Below, piece after piece: positions 50,549-60,661 of a stretch of 64,000 nt of DNA. Made by a program: the position numbers and the translations under genes. The notes under the pieces are model-generated. The model was not told the origin of the DNA. It searched no databases and worked only from the letters and a program-made list of their open reading frames with translations. How positions within the stretch are numbered: the stretch's first letter is position 1; every line of letters starts with the position of its first letter. Source of the stretch: Saccharomycopsis fibuligera x Saccharomycopsis cf. fibuligera (Eukaryota; Ascomycota; Saccharomycetes; Ascoideales; Saccharomycopsidaceae); the NCBI GenBank assembly GCA_001936135.1, contig CP012809.1, positions 1,165,501-1,229,500 on the forward strand. The letters run 5' to 3'.

Positions 50549-52122
50549 CCAAAATATTTTGCATTATTATTTTTTTTTTTTTTTTTTTTAATTCGTCATC
50601 TCGCTTCACTAAAGTTTATTATATCCAGGTATTTCCAGCTAGCATTTCTTTTCACTTTTTTTCTATATTTTGTTTTTTGCATTTTGCTCTTTTGCTTCAA
50701 TTCACTGCTGTATTTAATACTTAATAGCATTTCAATTCTACATTAATTATTTTCTCTTTCCTTTTTTTTTTCGTATAATTAGGCTTTAATTTTTTATTCG
50801 TGTATGATTACAACAGTATTAGTGAAAAGGAAATGGTTTGACGTAAATGTCAGTAATATCTCTTTTTTAGGTTTTATGTTACAATAAGGACCTATTTGTA
50901 TTTTAACAGATTAACCAACTTTTTTTTTTAACTAAAACGATAAGTTACCAATGCATTAACAGCTCCATACTTTCGCCCGAAGTCGAGTTCTCAAACTTTG
51001 TAGACTGTAAACAACTTATTGCTAGCTCGTCTACAAATTTAAAAAAAAAAAATAAGAATATGGGTTGAAGCTTTCAATAAGTAATCTGCAGCTTTCTATT
51101 GCACTATTTGGCTTGGACACTTATTGAGAAGTATTGAGTTAAGTAAGCAACTTGCTTCACCCTTTGTCTTTGGTAGCGAGGCAATGGTGCAAGTTATTGG
51201 GTCGTATATTATTACAGTTGGCAAGGAATAATGAGGAAAAACTGTATCTGATCAACGAAGGGGAAGAATTGAAAGTTTGTGCGTATATAAAAATATAAAT
51301 CAGGGCACAGTTTTTGACAGAAACTATTACTTCCTCTGTGTTTGGAAAACCTGTTGTTAAAAGAAAAGATAAAGTTGAAAGCACTCTTTGACATCTAGTC
51401 GGCTATCTAAGACAGCCTCGAGACTAGTATCTATCATATACATCTCCTTAAAAGCGCTTCCTGGCTAACCATTTATTATTTCAGCTAAGATAATTGTGAT
51501 TAAATGTTGATTAACAAAATTATGCCGAATCATAATCATTAACTCAAAACTATAACAAGCTAAGCTAAAATACTCCAAAAATGGATTACAGATTATATTC
51601 TCTATTATAGATTTTAGCATCAGATAAATTATCATTAAAAAAATTACTGACCCTTTTTATATCTAAAAAACAAAAAAACAAATAACTTTTCTAGATTTGA
51701 CAATTTAAGCTTCGTAAATTTTGAGCTTAGTTTCTGTATTAGTTTGCCGTTAGTGTGCTATACAACTACAGAGATATACTTCTACGGTGGCAAGAATATG
51801 AGTGATACTGTCAGCACTTATACTGGTACCTGCTGCTTGTAGTAATACCAGCTTTTTAATATACAATAGAAAAGGTACATAAATGCCAAATGTAAACTTT
51901 CTCAAAAAGAAATACTCGGGATTTGAGAGCGATATAAGGCTGAATCGAAATAAATATTTTAGAGCAACAAAAAAAAAAAAATAAAATAAAATAAAATAAC
52001 CAAGAATTAAGTTGAAATGAGATAGAAAATGCAGGGCCCGAGGATAAGACAAAATAGGTCGTTGAAAGAAGAATAGCGGAAGATAGATACAGAGACAATC
52101 AAGTAGAACGAGAACAGTCACT
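50549..52122. other. intergenic between convergent genes, no gene seen
   Basis: 1.57 kb, very AT-rich, with T runs at about 50,571-50,590 and 50,920-50,929. Minus-strand frames near 51,160-51,390 and 51,750-52,140 are Phe/Leu-rich artefacts. Long for a convergent spacer. Confidence 0.5.
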
Positions 52123-55100
52123 CTAAGCTGATGCATCATTCTTGTCCAGCTTTAATATATACTCCTTCAAAAAGAATTGCCTTGATTCATGAAATGTAAT
52201 CTCTTTATGGAATGTCCGATAAAGGTCATCGTTGTCAATAATATTTATTATGTCATCGAGCCAATCTGGGTTTTTACCGATAATGTTTCTGTTAGTGCTT
52301 GCTGACTTATTATTGAGGTCTGTTGAACTGCCAGGGTCAGTATTTTCGTGGTTGGTATTGTAATTGTTGATGTTGCTCTGTATATTACGTAAATTAGCAT
52401 GATCAAAATCGCTACCATTGACATTCCCCATGTCAGAATCATTGCTATTGATGATATTGCCAAAGTTCCCGTTGCTTTTATCTGTATTATCCAAATTTCC
52501 ACCACCGCTGTCGGCTTCATTATCGCCGACACTTACAGTTCCATACTCAGCAATAATCTCCGAAAGCAGAGGCGGTTCATTAGCATCTACTTCAATTCCA
52601 ATTAAACGGCATAAATTTGCAATATCACTGGTGCAAAAATTAAGCCATATGGATTCCTTTGGAGCTATGGTCTTGTCGACTTTAGGGGCCTCTGGCTCAT
52701 CGTTGCACGATAGCGTGGTACGACGCATTTTGTTATTACTATTACTGCGGCCTTTATCATTGAAATTCATACGCCCGTTATTTTCATGAATACTGGCAAT
52801 ACCATTAGTGCTATGGACTGCGGAATTACCATTTGTGTCATTCACAATGTCGCGATTATTATCACTGCCATTTCCATTATTGCTTCCTGTACATGTATCA
52901 CTCGGATTTGCCGCTTCATCACAACCATTAGCCTCATTGGCCCCAAAGAGCACAGATAATATTGCACTATGTAAGCCGGTATTGTTAGGTTTTGCGTTAC
53001 GTTTAATCAGGCCAAGCAAACCATGGAACACAAACCCAGACCGCATGATGAAAAAATAAAAACGACAATATTTTTGGTAAAAGGATCTGCTGATGATATC
53101 AAGAACCTTGATTAACGATTGTTTAAGGATTATTGTCATCGTTAGTTTGTCTGAAATTTCTTGCGCAACGTGAGAGCTTGTTCCTGTAGTTGTACTATTC
53201 GCTGCCTCTTTCGCTAAGTATGCTGCTCTTTGCTGGTGAAGGAGGTACGTGGCATTAAATAAGGAAATAATCAAGCATGTGAGGAAATGAAGAATGATAC
53301 CGAGAAGTTCGTCAACAATAGTAACCAAGTAAGAGTTGAAATTTTTGAAATCACTTGTCTCCTGGGTACTGCATTCTATAAAAGTTTTGTTTTGAATAAT
53401 GTATTGGTGACAAACTACTTTCAAAATAGTGGTTATTGATACTAACGCTTGTTTGAGAAAATAAATGTAGTTTTTGGTTTGATATTTTTTGGAATAATGG
53501 AAACATAACAATTGTGTTATTTTAAACTTTTCTAGTTCTAAATGAAGGTATTTTTCAAAAAGCAAGATTTTGCGGACCATGAGATGATACTTGTAGTCAG
53601 AAGCATTTATTAGACCGAGTGATGGGTATGAAATATTTTCAGCAAAATTCTCATTGTTTGCAAAATACTGTACAGGATTGGGAAAATCAAGTTTAATCAA
53701 GTTATCAATTTCAATCCAAAGAGCGTATAAATCACTGACTTTCGTAAAATCTTGATCATATACAAACTTTGGCAATTTGCAAAATACCTTATTATATTTG
53801 GCTTCAATTGCAAAGTCCTCTTCAACAATGTTTTCCAAAGACGATAGTTGTCTTTTTTCACTTTTTGGAACCTTGACTTTATTAAGACTGGAATGCACAG
53901 GAAATCCAGAGATCAATGCTTCTCGAGCATCCAATCTCTTCATATAATGCCAGACCTTTCTTGACAAGTGCACTAGCTTCTTTTTGCTTTCTGAATCAGT
54001 ATCAGTGTATCCTGTCATGGTATATAGCAAGTTGCTATGTTCCCAGTCCCTGTAGAGGCCAATTGAGTATGCATAGGAGAATATCGTACCAAGCAAAATT
54101 TGTTTATTATTGCCAACAATACCATTAGGTCTTTCTTCGCAAATGGAATAGTAGTAATAAATGAAAATATGGGCAATGAGAATTACCAAACTGCCCTTTT
54201 TCATGGTTTTGCACTGTGATAAGCCCAGAAATGCCAAGTCAATAAATTCTGGTCCGATAAGCTGCAAGCAATTGCTGTTGATAATATTGTTTTCCACGAG
54301 ACTATTGGGTTTGATAAAATTGACATTGATCTTGAGAGCCAAATAGCTAATTCTTAGGATAGTGAGAAAAGTGGCAACATGGCCAATATCAATAAAAGTG
54401 GTGATGTAAATTTTGTAATTGGAGTGAGACAAGTCAATAGGCTCGTCGGGACGGATATCAAACTTCAACCCCGATATTATTAACTCCAAATCTTTTTTAA
54501 AAGCTGGCAAATCTAATATAGGGATAAATGGATAAACATACTTGACAAAAATATTCCACAAAAATAAAATTACTTCTAGCAGTGGGAGCTTGGACTCGAT
54601 TTCACTGATGAGCTGAGCACAGAATTCGTTTGAGCTGGAAGCGTAAAATGAAAAACTAGGCTTGATTTGTTTAGAGGTGCATAATGAGTGAAAGAGCTTG
54701 ACATTATAATGATAGTAATATGAATTTTTGTCGAGAATATGTTTGCCCATAACGATGTAGTTACTAGTTTTGAAGTCCTCGTTGAGGGCAGTTGCTAGTG
54801 GGTTCATTAAGTAGTAAATATTAGAATCTAATTTGGCTTCCTTGAGCTTTTGTTTCATTATCAGATAGTTGTCAGCCAAACATGCTAGCACCGCAGAATA
54901 AAGGTAATCACATTGAATGAAATAGTCTTGAGTCAAAGGCTTAATTTCGTTAATACTATTGACTTTCAAGTGGATCTCCAAGGGGTCCTCTTGAAAAAAA
55001 TTCACCACATCAGAATCGCCTATCTGGGGAAGAAGCGGTGTACTATTTTCACTGTTACCATCCGTAAGTCGTACTATCTTTTCCTGATACTGTTTAAGCT

Positions 55101-55572
55101 TGAATTTGAGCTGTTCAATAGTTTCTTTTTCATCAATATCTTGTTGTTTTGGTGACTCATTATCAATACTGCTGTCAACTAATAGCGACTGAATTGACGT
55201 GTTGCGGCGCTTACTGGGCGGGGTTGATTGCCGTGCCGAAAGGGGCGACAGCACCGAAACCTCTTGTGATGAAGAATGGTCGTCAATAATGTTTTTATTC
55301 ACCAAGTGAGGCCGCACTGCAAATGGAGCGGCAGGAGAAGCAGTAATATTACTAGCATCATGAATATCGTTGGTGCCATTATTCACCTCAAGTAGTCTTT
55401 GTACTGCCACTCTCACCAAGGTTGATGAGTTTTCATAGTCGCATCGGCCGGCGGAGTTGTGTTTAAGACAGTAGGAGCATACTGGACGAGACTGATCGCA
55501 CTTGCGCTTGCGGGAACGGCAAAACAGACAGGCGTAGGAGGTTCTTTGGCGCTTGGGACGGCGCTCTGTCAT
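52123..55572 (-). CDS. Zn(II)2Cys6 transcription factor
   Basis: 1,149 residues. The N-terminal binuclear zinc cluster has C15, C18, C25, C32, C35 and C44 (C-x2-C-x6-C-x6-C-x2-C-x8-C), preceded by basic RRPKRQR and followed by a linker and a predicted dimerisation coil (ETIEQLKFKLKQYQEKIVRL, about 144-163). The fungal-specific transcription factor domain follows (about 210-700): PLTQDYFIQCDYLYSAVLACLA, ILLGTIFSYAYSIGLYRDW and RKVWHYMKRLDAREALISGFP. The last third has an Asn/Asp/Gly-rich disordered stretch (about 890-1,080), likely an activation or low-complexity region. The overall arrangement resembles the Hap1/Oaf1-type subgroup, but I cannot name the ortholog or targets. CUG-clade yeasts have many uncharacterised members (ZCF genes). 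Confidence 0.88.
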   Translation of the reverse strand: MTERRPKRQRTSYACLFCRSRKRKCDQSRPVCSYCLKHNSAGRCDYENSSTLVRVAVQRLLEVNNGTNDIHDASNITASPAAPFAVRPHLVNKNIIDDHSSSQEVSVLSPLSARQSTPPSKRRNTSIQSLLVDSSIDNESPKQQDIDEKETIEQLKFKLKQYQEKIVRLTDGNSENSTPLLPQIGDSDVVNFFQEDPLEIHLKVNSINEIKPLTQDYFIQCDYLYSAVLACLADNYLIMKQKLKEAKLDSNIYYLMNPLATALNEDFKTSNYIVMGKHILDKNSYYYHYNVKLFHSLCTSKQIKPSFSFYASSSNEFCAQLISEIESKLPLLEVILFLWNIFVKYVYPFIPILDLPAFKKDLELIISGLKFDIRPDEPIDLSHSNYKIYITTFIDIGHVATFLTILRISYLALKINVNFIKPNSLVENNIINSNCLQLIGPEFIDLAFLGLSQCKTMKKGSLVILIAHIFIYYYYSICEERPNGIVGNNKQILLGTIFSYAYSIGLYRDWEHSNLLYTMTGYTDTDSESKKKLVHLSRKVWHYMKRLDAREALISGFPVHSSLNKVKVPKSEKRQLSSLENIVEEDFAIEAKYNKVFCKLPKFVYDQDFTKVSDLYALWIEIDNLIKLDFPNPVQYFANNENFAENISYPSLGLINASDYKYHLMVRKILLFEKYLHLELEKFKITQLLCFHYSKKYQTKNYIYFLKQALVSITTILKVVCHQYIIQNKTFIECSTQETSDFKNFNSYLVTIVDELLGIILHFLTCLIISLFNATYLLHQQRAAYLAKEAANSTTTGTSSHVAQEISDKLTMTIILKQSLIKVLDIISRSFYQKYCRFYFFIMRSGFVFHGLLGLIKRNAKPNNTGLHSAILSVLFGANEANGCDEAANPSDTCTGSNNGNGSDNNRDIVNDTNGNSAVHSTNGIASIHENNGRMNFNDKGRSNSNNKMRRTTLSCNDEPEAPKVDKTIAPKESIWLNFCTSDIANLCRLIGIEVDANEPPLLSEIIAEYGTVSVGDNEADSGGGNLDNTDKSNGNFGNIINSNDSDMGNVNGSDFDHANLRNIQSNINNYNTNHENTDPGSSTDLNNKSASTNRNIIGKNPDWLDDIINIIDNDDLYRTFHKEITFHESRQFFLKEYILKLDKNDASA

Positions 55573-56018
55573 TGAGAGATTGTGGATATTTGGTGTAAGG
55601 GCTGGTATTATGGCGATGGCTTTTGGTAATTTGATCTGTTACAATACACGACATTTCCTCGTCACTCAGTATTACCGAATTGCTGATGTTTTCGTCTCAC
55701 TTTTTTTTGCGTGGCGTTTTGGTACCATGGGCACGGGTCTTTGACGGATTTTCTGTGCTAATCGATTAAGAGAACTACCAGTAGCAATTATCAAAGCAAC
55801 ACTATTTAATAGATAGATATCATAATGTGAATTAAAAATCGAAACACAGGAATCAGTAGTAAACAAACAGTCATCTGAATGACATACTACTCATCACGAA
55901 TCACCGAAAACAAAAAACAAAAAACTAATAAAATGCTATACAGTCAGATAGGGAAACTAATATCATATCAAAAACAAAGACAAATTCAAATCATATTGAA
56001 ATTATTTATAGTCAGCAG
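55573..56018. other. intergenic, Zn-cluster gene promoter and UBC1 3' region
   Basis: 446 bp without a gene. Short frames on both strands are unsupported. Confidence 0.55.
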
Positions 56019-56651
56019 CTACACAAGGCTCTGAATAACTCTATCCTGTAACTCTTCATTCAAGTCTGCTGCTTTGCTGATCTTGTTTTGCTTCAACACA
56101 GTAACGACTTTCTTTTGGTCAAACCCCATGTCAGTAAACATCTGCACGGCCTTTGGTTCGATCCCTTCAAATTCGTCTCTAATTGTATCAGCACCATCTG
56201 GTTGAGCGTATTGTTTAGTCCATTGCTGAGCAGTTTTTTCGTATTGGCTCTTGTCGGCCAAGTACGCCTGAGCCACCACTGCATCCTGTGGATCATTTGG
56301 CTCAGGAGACTGGAGCAATGCTTGCAAAGATATCAACGTAGACTTCAACGTCAAAATAGGAGTCCATGCGGTTTTCAAAATATCTAAACAAATGGCTCCG
56401 GTAGCGGAACTGATGTTTGGGTGGTACACTTTAGTGACAAACTTCATCTTCGGTGGTTTGAATGGGTACTCTGATGGCACTTCAATATCAATGACAAAAC
56501 GGCCGCCTTCGTATGGAGAATCCGGTGGGCCCAAAAATGTACCAGTGAGCTGAGACAAGTCTGATTCGTCTTTGAGTTTTAAAGTGACCCCGGACTTGGT
56601 GTCCAACTTGGTGTCCTCTAACTCTTTCATAATTCTCTTTACCCTGGACAT
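56019..56651 (-). CDS. UBC1: ubiquitin-conjugating enzyme E2 Ubc1 (E2-25K/UBE2K type)
   Basis: 210 residues (S. cerevisiae 215). The E2 core (1-150) has the HPN triad (YHPNI, about 77-79) and catalytic C88 in GAICLDILKTAW. YPFKPPKMKFVTK and SPEPNDPQDAVVA are standard E2 segments. A C-terminal UBA domain (about 165-208: AVQMFTDMGFDQKKVVTVLK) binds ubiquitin and is diagnostic of Ubc1. The S. cerevisiae enzyme extends K48 chains with the anaphase-promoting complex and in ER-associated degradation. No CTG codon is used for any of its leucines. Confidence 0.97.
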   Translation of the reverse strand: MSRVKRIMKELEDTKLDTKSGVTLKLKDESDLSQLTGTFLGPPDSPYEGGRFVIDIEVPSEYPFKPPKMKFVTKVYHPNISSATGAICLDILKTAWTPILTLKSTLISLQALLQSPEPNDPQDAVVAQAYLADKSQYEKTAQQWTKQYAQPDGADTIRDEFEGIEPKAVQMFTDMGFDQKKVVTVLKQNKISKAADLNEELQDRVIQSLV

Positions 56652-57566
56652 GGTGGTGGTGCGATAGATTCTATTACAAATAAGTGGAGTAGTAACAATG
56701 CAGCACAGCTAACTATCAAATACAGCACAACAATATGAGATCCGCAGCTGTATATTTCTCAAGCAGTCTTAGTCTTTTCCTCTAGATGCACAGCAATGGG
56801 CAGTTGCCACTGGTGGCAAACACTGTAGGTTTCTTTTCATCATTGCGTATCACAAATCCGGTTTCCACTGGACAAGCGCATTTTTCGCTGCTTCCGCTTC
56901 ACGTGCATGGAGGATAGAGCTTAATGCTGGTATTGTATACAAATTATCACAATAACTACAGATGTTCATAATGGTGGTGACGAAAAGAAGAGACTGTATT
57001 ATTCTACTGATTCAATATTCAAAGATGCTTTTAAAGGTTCTAGTTTTATTTGGGCGCTGAATTTTTGGAAGCTGTTGTGCTGCGTGTTACTGCACTTAAA
57101 AGTCAGGAAGCAAGCGGCGAACATGGAATTTCAGAACCTAGAATCTGAAAACCTATCTGAGAACTTTTGATTTAAATTTCAAAATTTAAGACCTTAAGTC
57201 CACGTTCAGGCTTTTCGTGTTCTTAACAGGCGTATAAGAGCTATCAATAGCATTTATATTCCATTTCGCGTACATCATACAATAATAGTTATTTATTCAG
57301 CTAAATAGTCAGCTAATAGATTTATTGGATAATAAACTACCTCCATCTATCAAATAACATACTAAAGGCCGATAAAAAGAAACAGTGACACAGAATTCAC
57401 TGCAAAGATGTTAAACCAATGTAAAATTAAACATTGCAAAGTAAAAAAAAAAAAAAATTTCAAACCAAACTGACATATCAACTAAAACGAATAAAGAACA
57501 AAAAAAATTAATTATAAAACCACACATTATAGCAGTCAACAGGGAAAATGAATACAAAAACCAAGC
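56652..57566. other. intergenic, UBC1 promoter and POP2 3' region
   Basis: 915 bp, AT-rich, with an A run at about 57,442-57,456. No gene supported. Confidence 0.55.
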
Positions 57567-59508
57567 TCATCTATTAAGGTACATTGGAGAGCTGACATTA
57601 GTACCCATGCTCATTGCATGTTGCAAGGGGGTACCAATGTTAATACCACCAACACCGCCGTGTGGTTGCGTATCAGCCATTCCATAAGGACCGGCTCCAG
57701 CTCCACCAGTGCCGGCTCCACCGTTATTAGTATCGTCGGCGGTAGCAGAATATGGCATATCATTGTTCTTGTTAATACCCCAGATCAAATTCTTGAAATG
57801 TTCCAAACTATTATGTTCCTTATTGTTGCTATTGTTGTTGTTGTTGGATAAGGCAATCAAACGTTTGAGCTCAAAAAAGCAAATATTAGTCAAAAGCGAT
57901 TGGTTTCCTGACTGTAAATAAGTGCTTTGCTGTACCGGAATACCCAAATTATCCGCTAAATTCTCCAAATTGAATCTTTTAAAATTGATTTCAGTAGCAT
58001 TCAAACTATTAGCGTTGTTGCTATTGTTACCTGCGTTATTATTGTTGTTATTATTGTTGTTGTTGTTTCCGTTCTTGTTCAACCCATTAATAATGTTGCC
58101 GAGAGCATTAGCCGCATTGTTACCTAAACTAGTATTAATGGAAGCCGCAGCAGCAGCTGCTGCTGCTGCATTATTTGAGCCGGTTGAAAACAAATTGGAT
58201 TGATGCAATGAAATGTATTTGATATCGTAAAAATTGTTGAAAAACTTGTTGCACCACCACAAAAAGTCCTCACTGTCATCTGGCATCAAACTATTTATCA
58301 ATAGGCTAGACAAAAATCCAAAATCGTAACCACAGTTAAAACTTATCCAATAAACATCATTATCGCTGCTCAAAATTAACCCAGAATCAATCAAAAGTTC
58401 AGCAAATTCAACGTAATCAATGCCAAATTTCTCAAACCTTTCAAAATCTATTCCGGTTAACCTCAAATCGTTGACTGATTCGCTATTAAACATTTCATTT
58501 TTTAAATCAAATTTGAAATTGAATTGCCAAGTGGATGGTAACCCAGGATTCAAGTTGTTCGGTTTTTTACCATTGGCGTCACTCAAAGTTATTGATAGCT
58601 GAATGAGGTTGGATATGTCCGAATTTACTCTCATTGTTTGATAGTGATAATCACTAACAGATTGAAATTTTCCTATAGGTCTAGCAATAATTCCAGGAAC
58701 CTCCGTGCTCAAGGAAATGTATTTAAATGTCCTGACTAGTTTTCTGATTACATTGAACTCTGCATACAAATTGTTGCCCCAAACCTCTTTTATCAAATCT
58801 GGCTCAGCAATAAGAGACTGGGCATTTGCCAACAAATGTTGCTGCTGTTGCTGTGCTTGTATTTGTGCTTGATGTTGTTGACCATGTGCTCCCAAACCAT
58901 TTAGACCATTTCCAAGAACGGCGGCGGTAGCAGCTGGGTTAGGTACTGCACCATGATTACCCAAACCTGCTGGAAAGCCAGCATTAGCATTAGCATTGAG
59001 GCCAGCAATTCCAGCAAGATTTGCAGCAGTAGCTCCTCCTGCATTGCCGCCAGCACCACCCAAATTGATGTCGCTGTTACCCATCAAAGATCCAATATTG
59101 TTAGCATTAATATTGTAGCCATTTCCTGCTCCAGCAGCCGCGGCAGCAGCAGCTGCTGCTGCCGCATTGACATTGACGTTGACGTTAGTACTGCCAGCAA
59201 TTCCGGTCCCATTATTGCCAGCAAACCCAGGGTTGTTTAAAGCCCCCAATATTTGAGCTCTAGCTGTTGCATTTTGTTGGCTCACCAAACGGCCGCCTTG
59301 CAAAAGCTGAGGATTGACACCATTAAGTCCGCCCACATTGTTATTCAACACATTCAAAGCAGGTGGGTTATTAGCAAGGTTTATGGCGTTTGGATTAATG
59401 TTCAAATTACCAATATTTGCATTTAAGCCTTGTTGTTGCAGTTGATTGAGTTTGAGGCTGGTTAGATTTACTTGTTGCTGTGGAGGCTGTTGCCGTTGTT
59501 GATGTTGT

Positions 59509-59547
<39 letters not shown>

Positions 59548-59771
59548 AATGTTTGGGGCTGTTGCTGCTGCTGTTGTAGAGATATGTTCCCTTGTTGAGG
59601 TTGTTGGATGTAGTATTGCTGCTAATTAGTGTGTTAGTATTTTTCTATGGCTTTAAAGACTGTGTGATGATAAGTTTCAAAAACCGTGTTAGGGAGTGTG
59701 ATCTGAATGAGTAATGAAACCATTGCTCGTTCTATTGTGCTAAAATTCGTAATCCTCGACTAACTTACCAT
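57567..59771 (-). CDS. POP2: Pop2/Caf1 deadenylase of the CCR4-NOT complex
   Basis: Exonuclease-fold subunit that joins Ccr4 to Not1 and shortens mRNA poly(A) tails. Exon 1 contributes only the ATG (59771-59769); donor GTAAGT follows at once. The 147-bp intron has branch TACTAAC at 59633-59639 and acceptor TTAG. Exon 2 is 59621-57567, starting QQYYIQQPQQ. 685 residues. The long Gln/Asn/Ala-rich N-terminus (1-270) precedes the CAF1 domain (about 275 onward): IKEVWGNNLYAEFNVIRKLV, SDYHYQTMRVN, STWQFNFKFDLKNE, FGIDYVEFAELLIDSGL and ISFNCGYDFGFL. Catalytic positions of the DEDD family read S306, E308, D434 and Q575 (in SGNQSLLT), the same SEDQ pattern known in S. cerevisiae Pop2. Asn and Ala inserts interrupt the domain. 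Confidence 0.95.
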
Positions 59772-60661
59772 TTTATAAGCTACTGTTGCGACGTATACTG
59801 TTGCGTAGTAAGCCCTGTGTAGATGGTAGCGATGCGCGTGGCCATCAATCTGTGAGTGAGTGTCTTCGCTGTGTCTGACTTCGTATACTGTTTTTTTGTT
59901 TCTTTTCCTCTTTTTCTTTCTCGAGGTGTCGACGCCTTTTCTGGGGGCCTGAGCCCTGGTCAGGGCCGGAGTTGCAGGGTGCAAAGACCCCCTGTTCTCA
60001 CAATATTCATTTCATAATAATGATGAAACACTATCATTTAAGCAAACGCAACAACGATATAGCAATATTCTATAAACAAAGGGAACAAGAAGTGCGCATT
60101 TCTCTTGAATGCTTGTGTTTTTGCGTCTGCTATCGAGAGTTTAACATTATTATTCCGCTCCAGGAAAGGCCACAATGGTATTGACAAGGTGTGTTCCAAA
60201 TATTAACTGACAACTACAAATCAGAACATTAGGAAAGCTTCAAAATAGAGATTCTTATAGATGATAAAAAACAAGTGTCGAGTTCACTAACTGTAGTAGC
60301 CACTCGCCATTGCTAGCGTGTGCATTGCAGTGCGATGCGCCCATGGACGCCTCCTGGCGAGCCTCTTTTCGACATTCTGTCTTTGTGGAAGTAAACACTT
60401 TCCATTATACACAAAAAGTGTCTTGTTTCTCTTTACCCTCTGTAAGCATGGATGCTGCCACCTACTGGGTGTTTCAGCATAATGTGAAAGTGCTATATTG
60501 TTCACATTGTCCATATGGCTACGTTCGGGCTTGTTCTTGTTATAAGCTTTTGTATCTGTTTGGTTGTCTTGATACTTGCAAAGCTATACTGGCGTTAGTT
60601 GACACTTGTATGAACAAGAGAATAAGTTGTCAAAAGAATTTTCTTTTAAGCGATATTTACA
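59772..60661. other. divergent intergenic region, POP2 and unknown gene
   Basis: 890 bp with no supported gene. The minus-strand frame that runs into the POP2 ATG (to about 59,984) lacks an upstream ATG, so the POP2 start stays at 59771. Confidence 0.55.

Noticed and set aside
59772-59984. N-terminal extension of POP2 through the open frame upstream of ATG 59771
   Set aside because: The frame has no ATG upstream, and the first ATG is followed at once by a good donor site.
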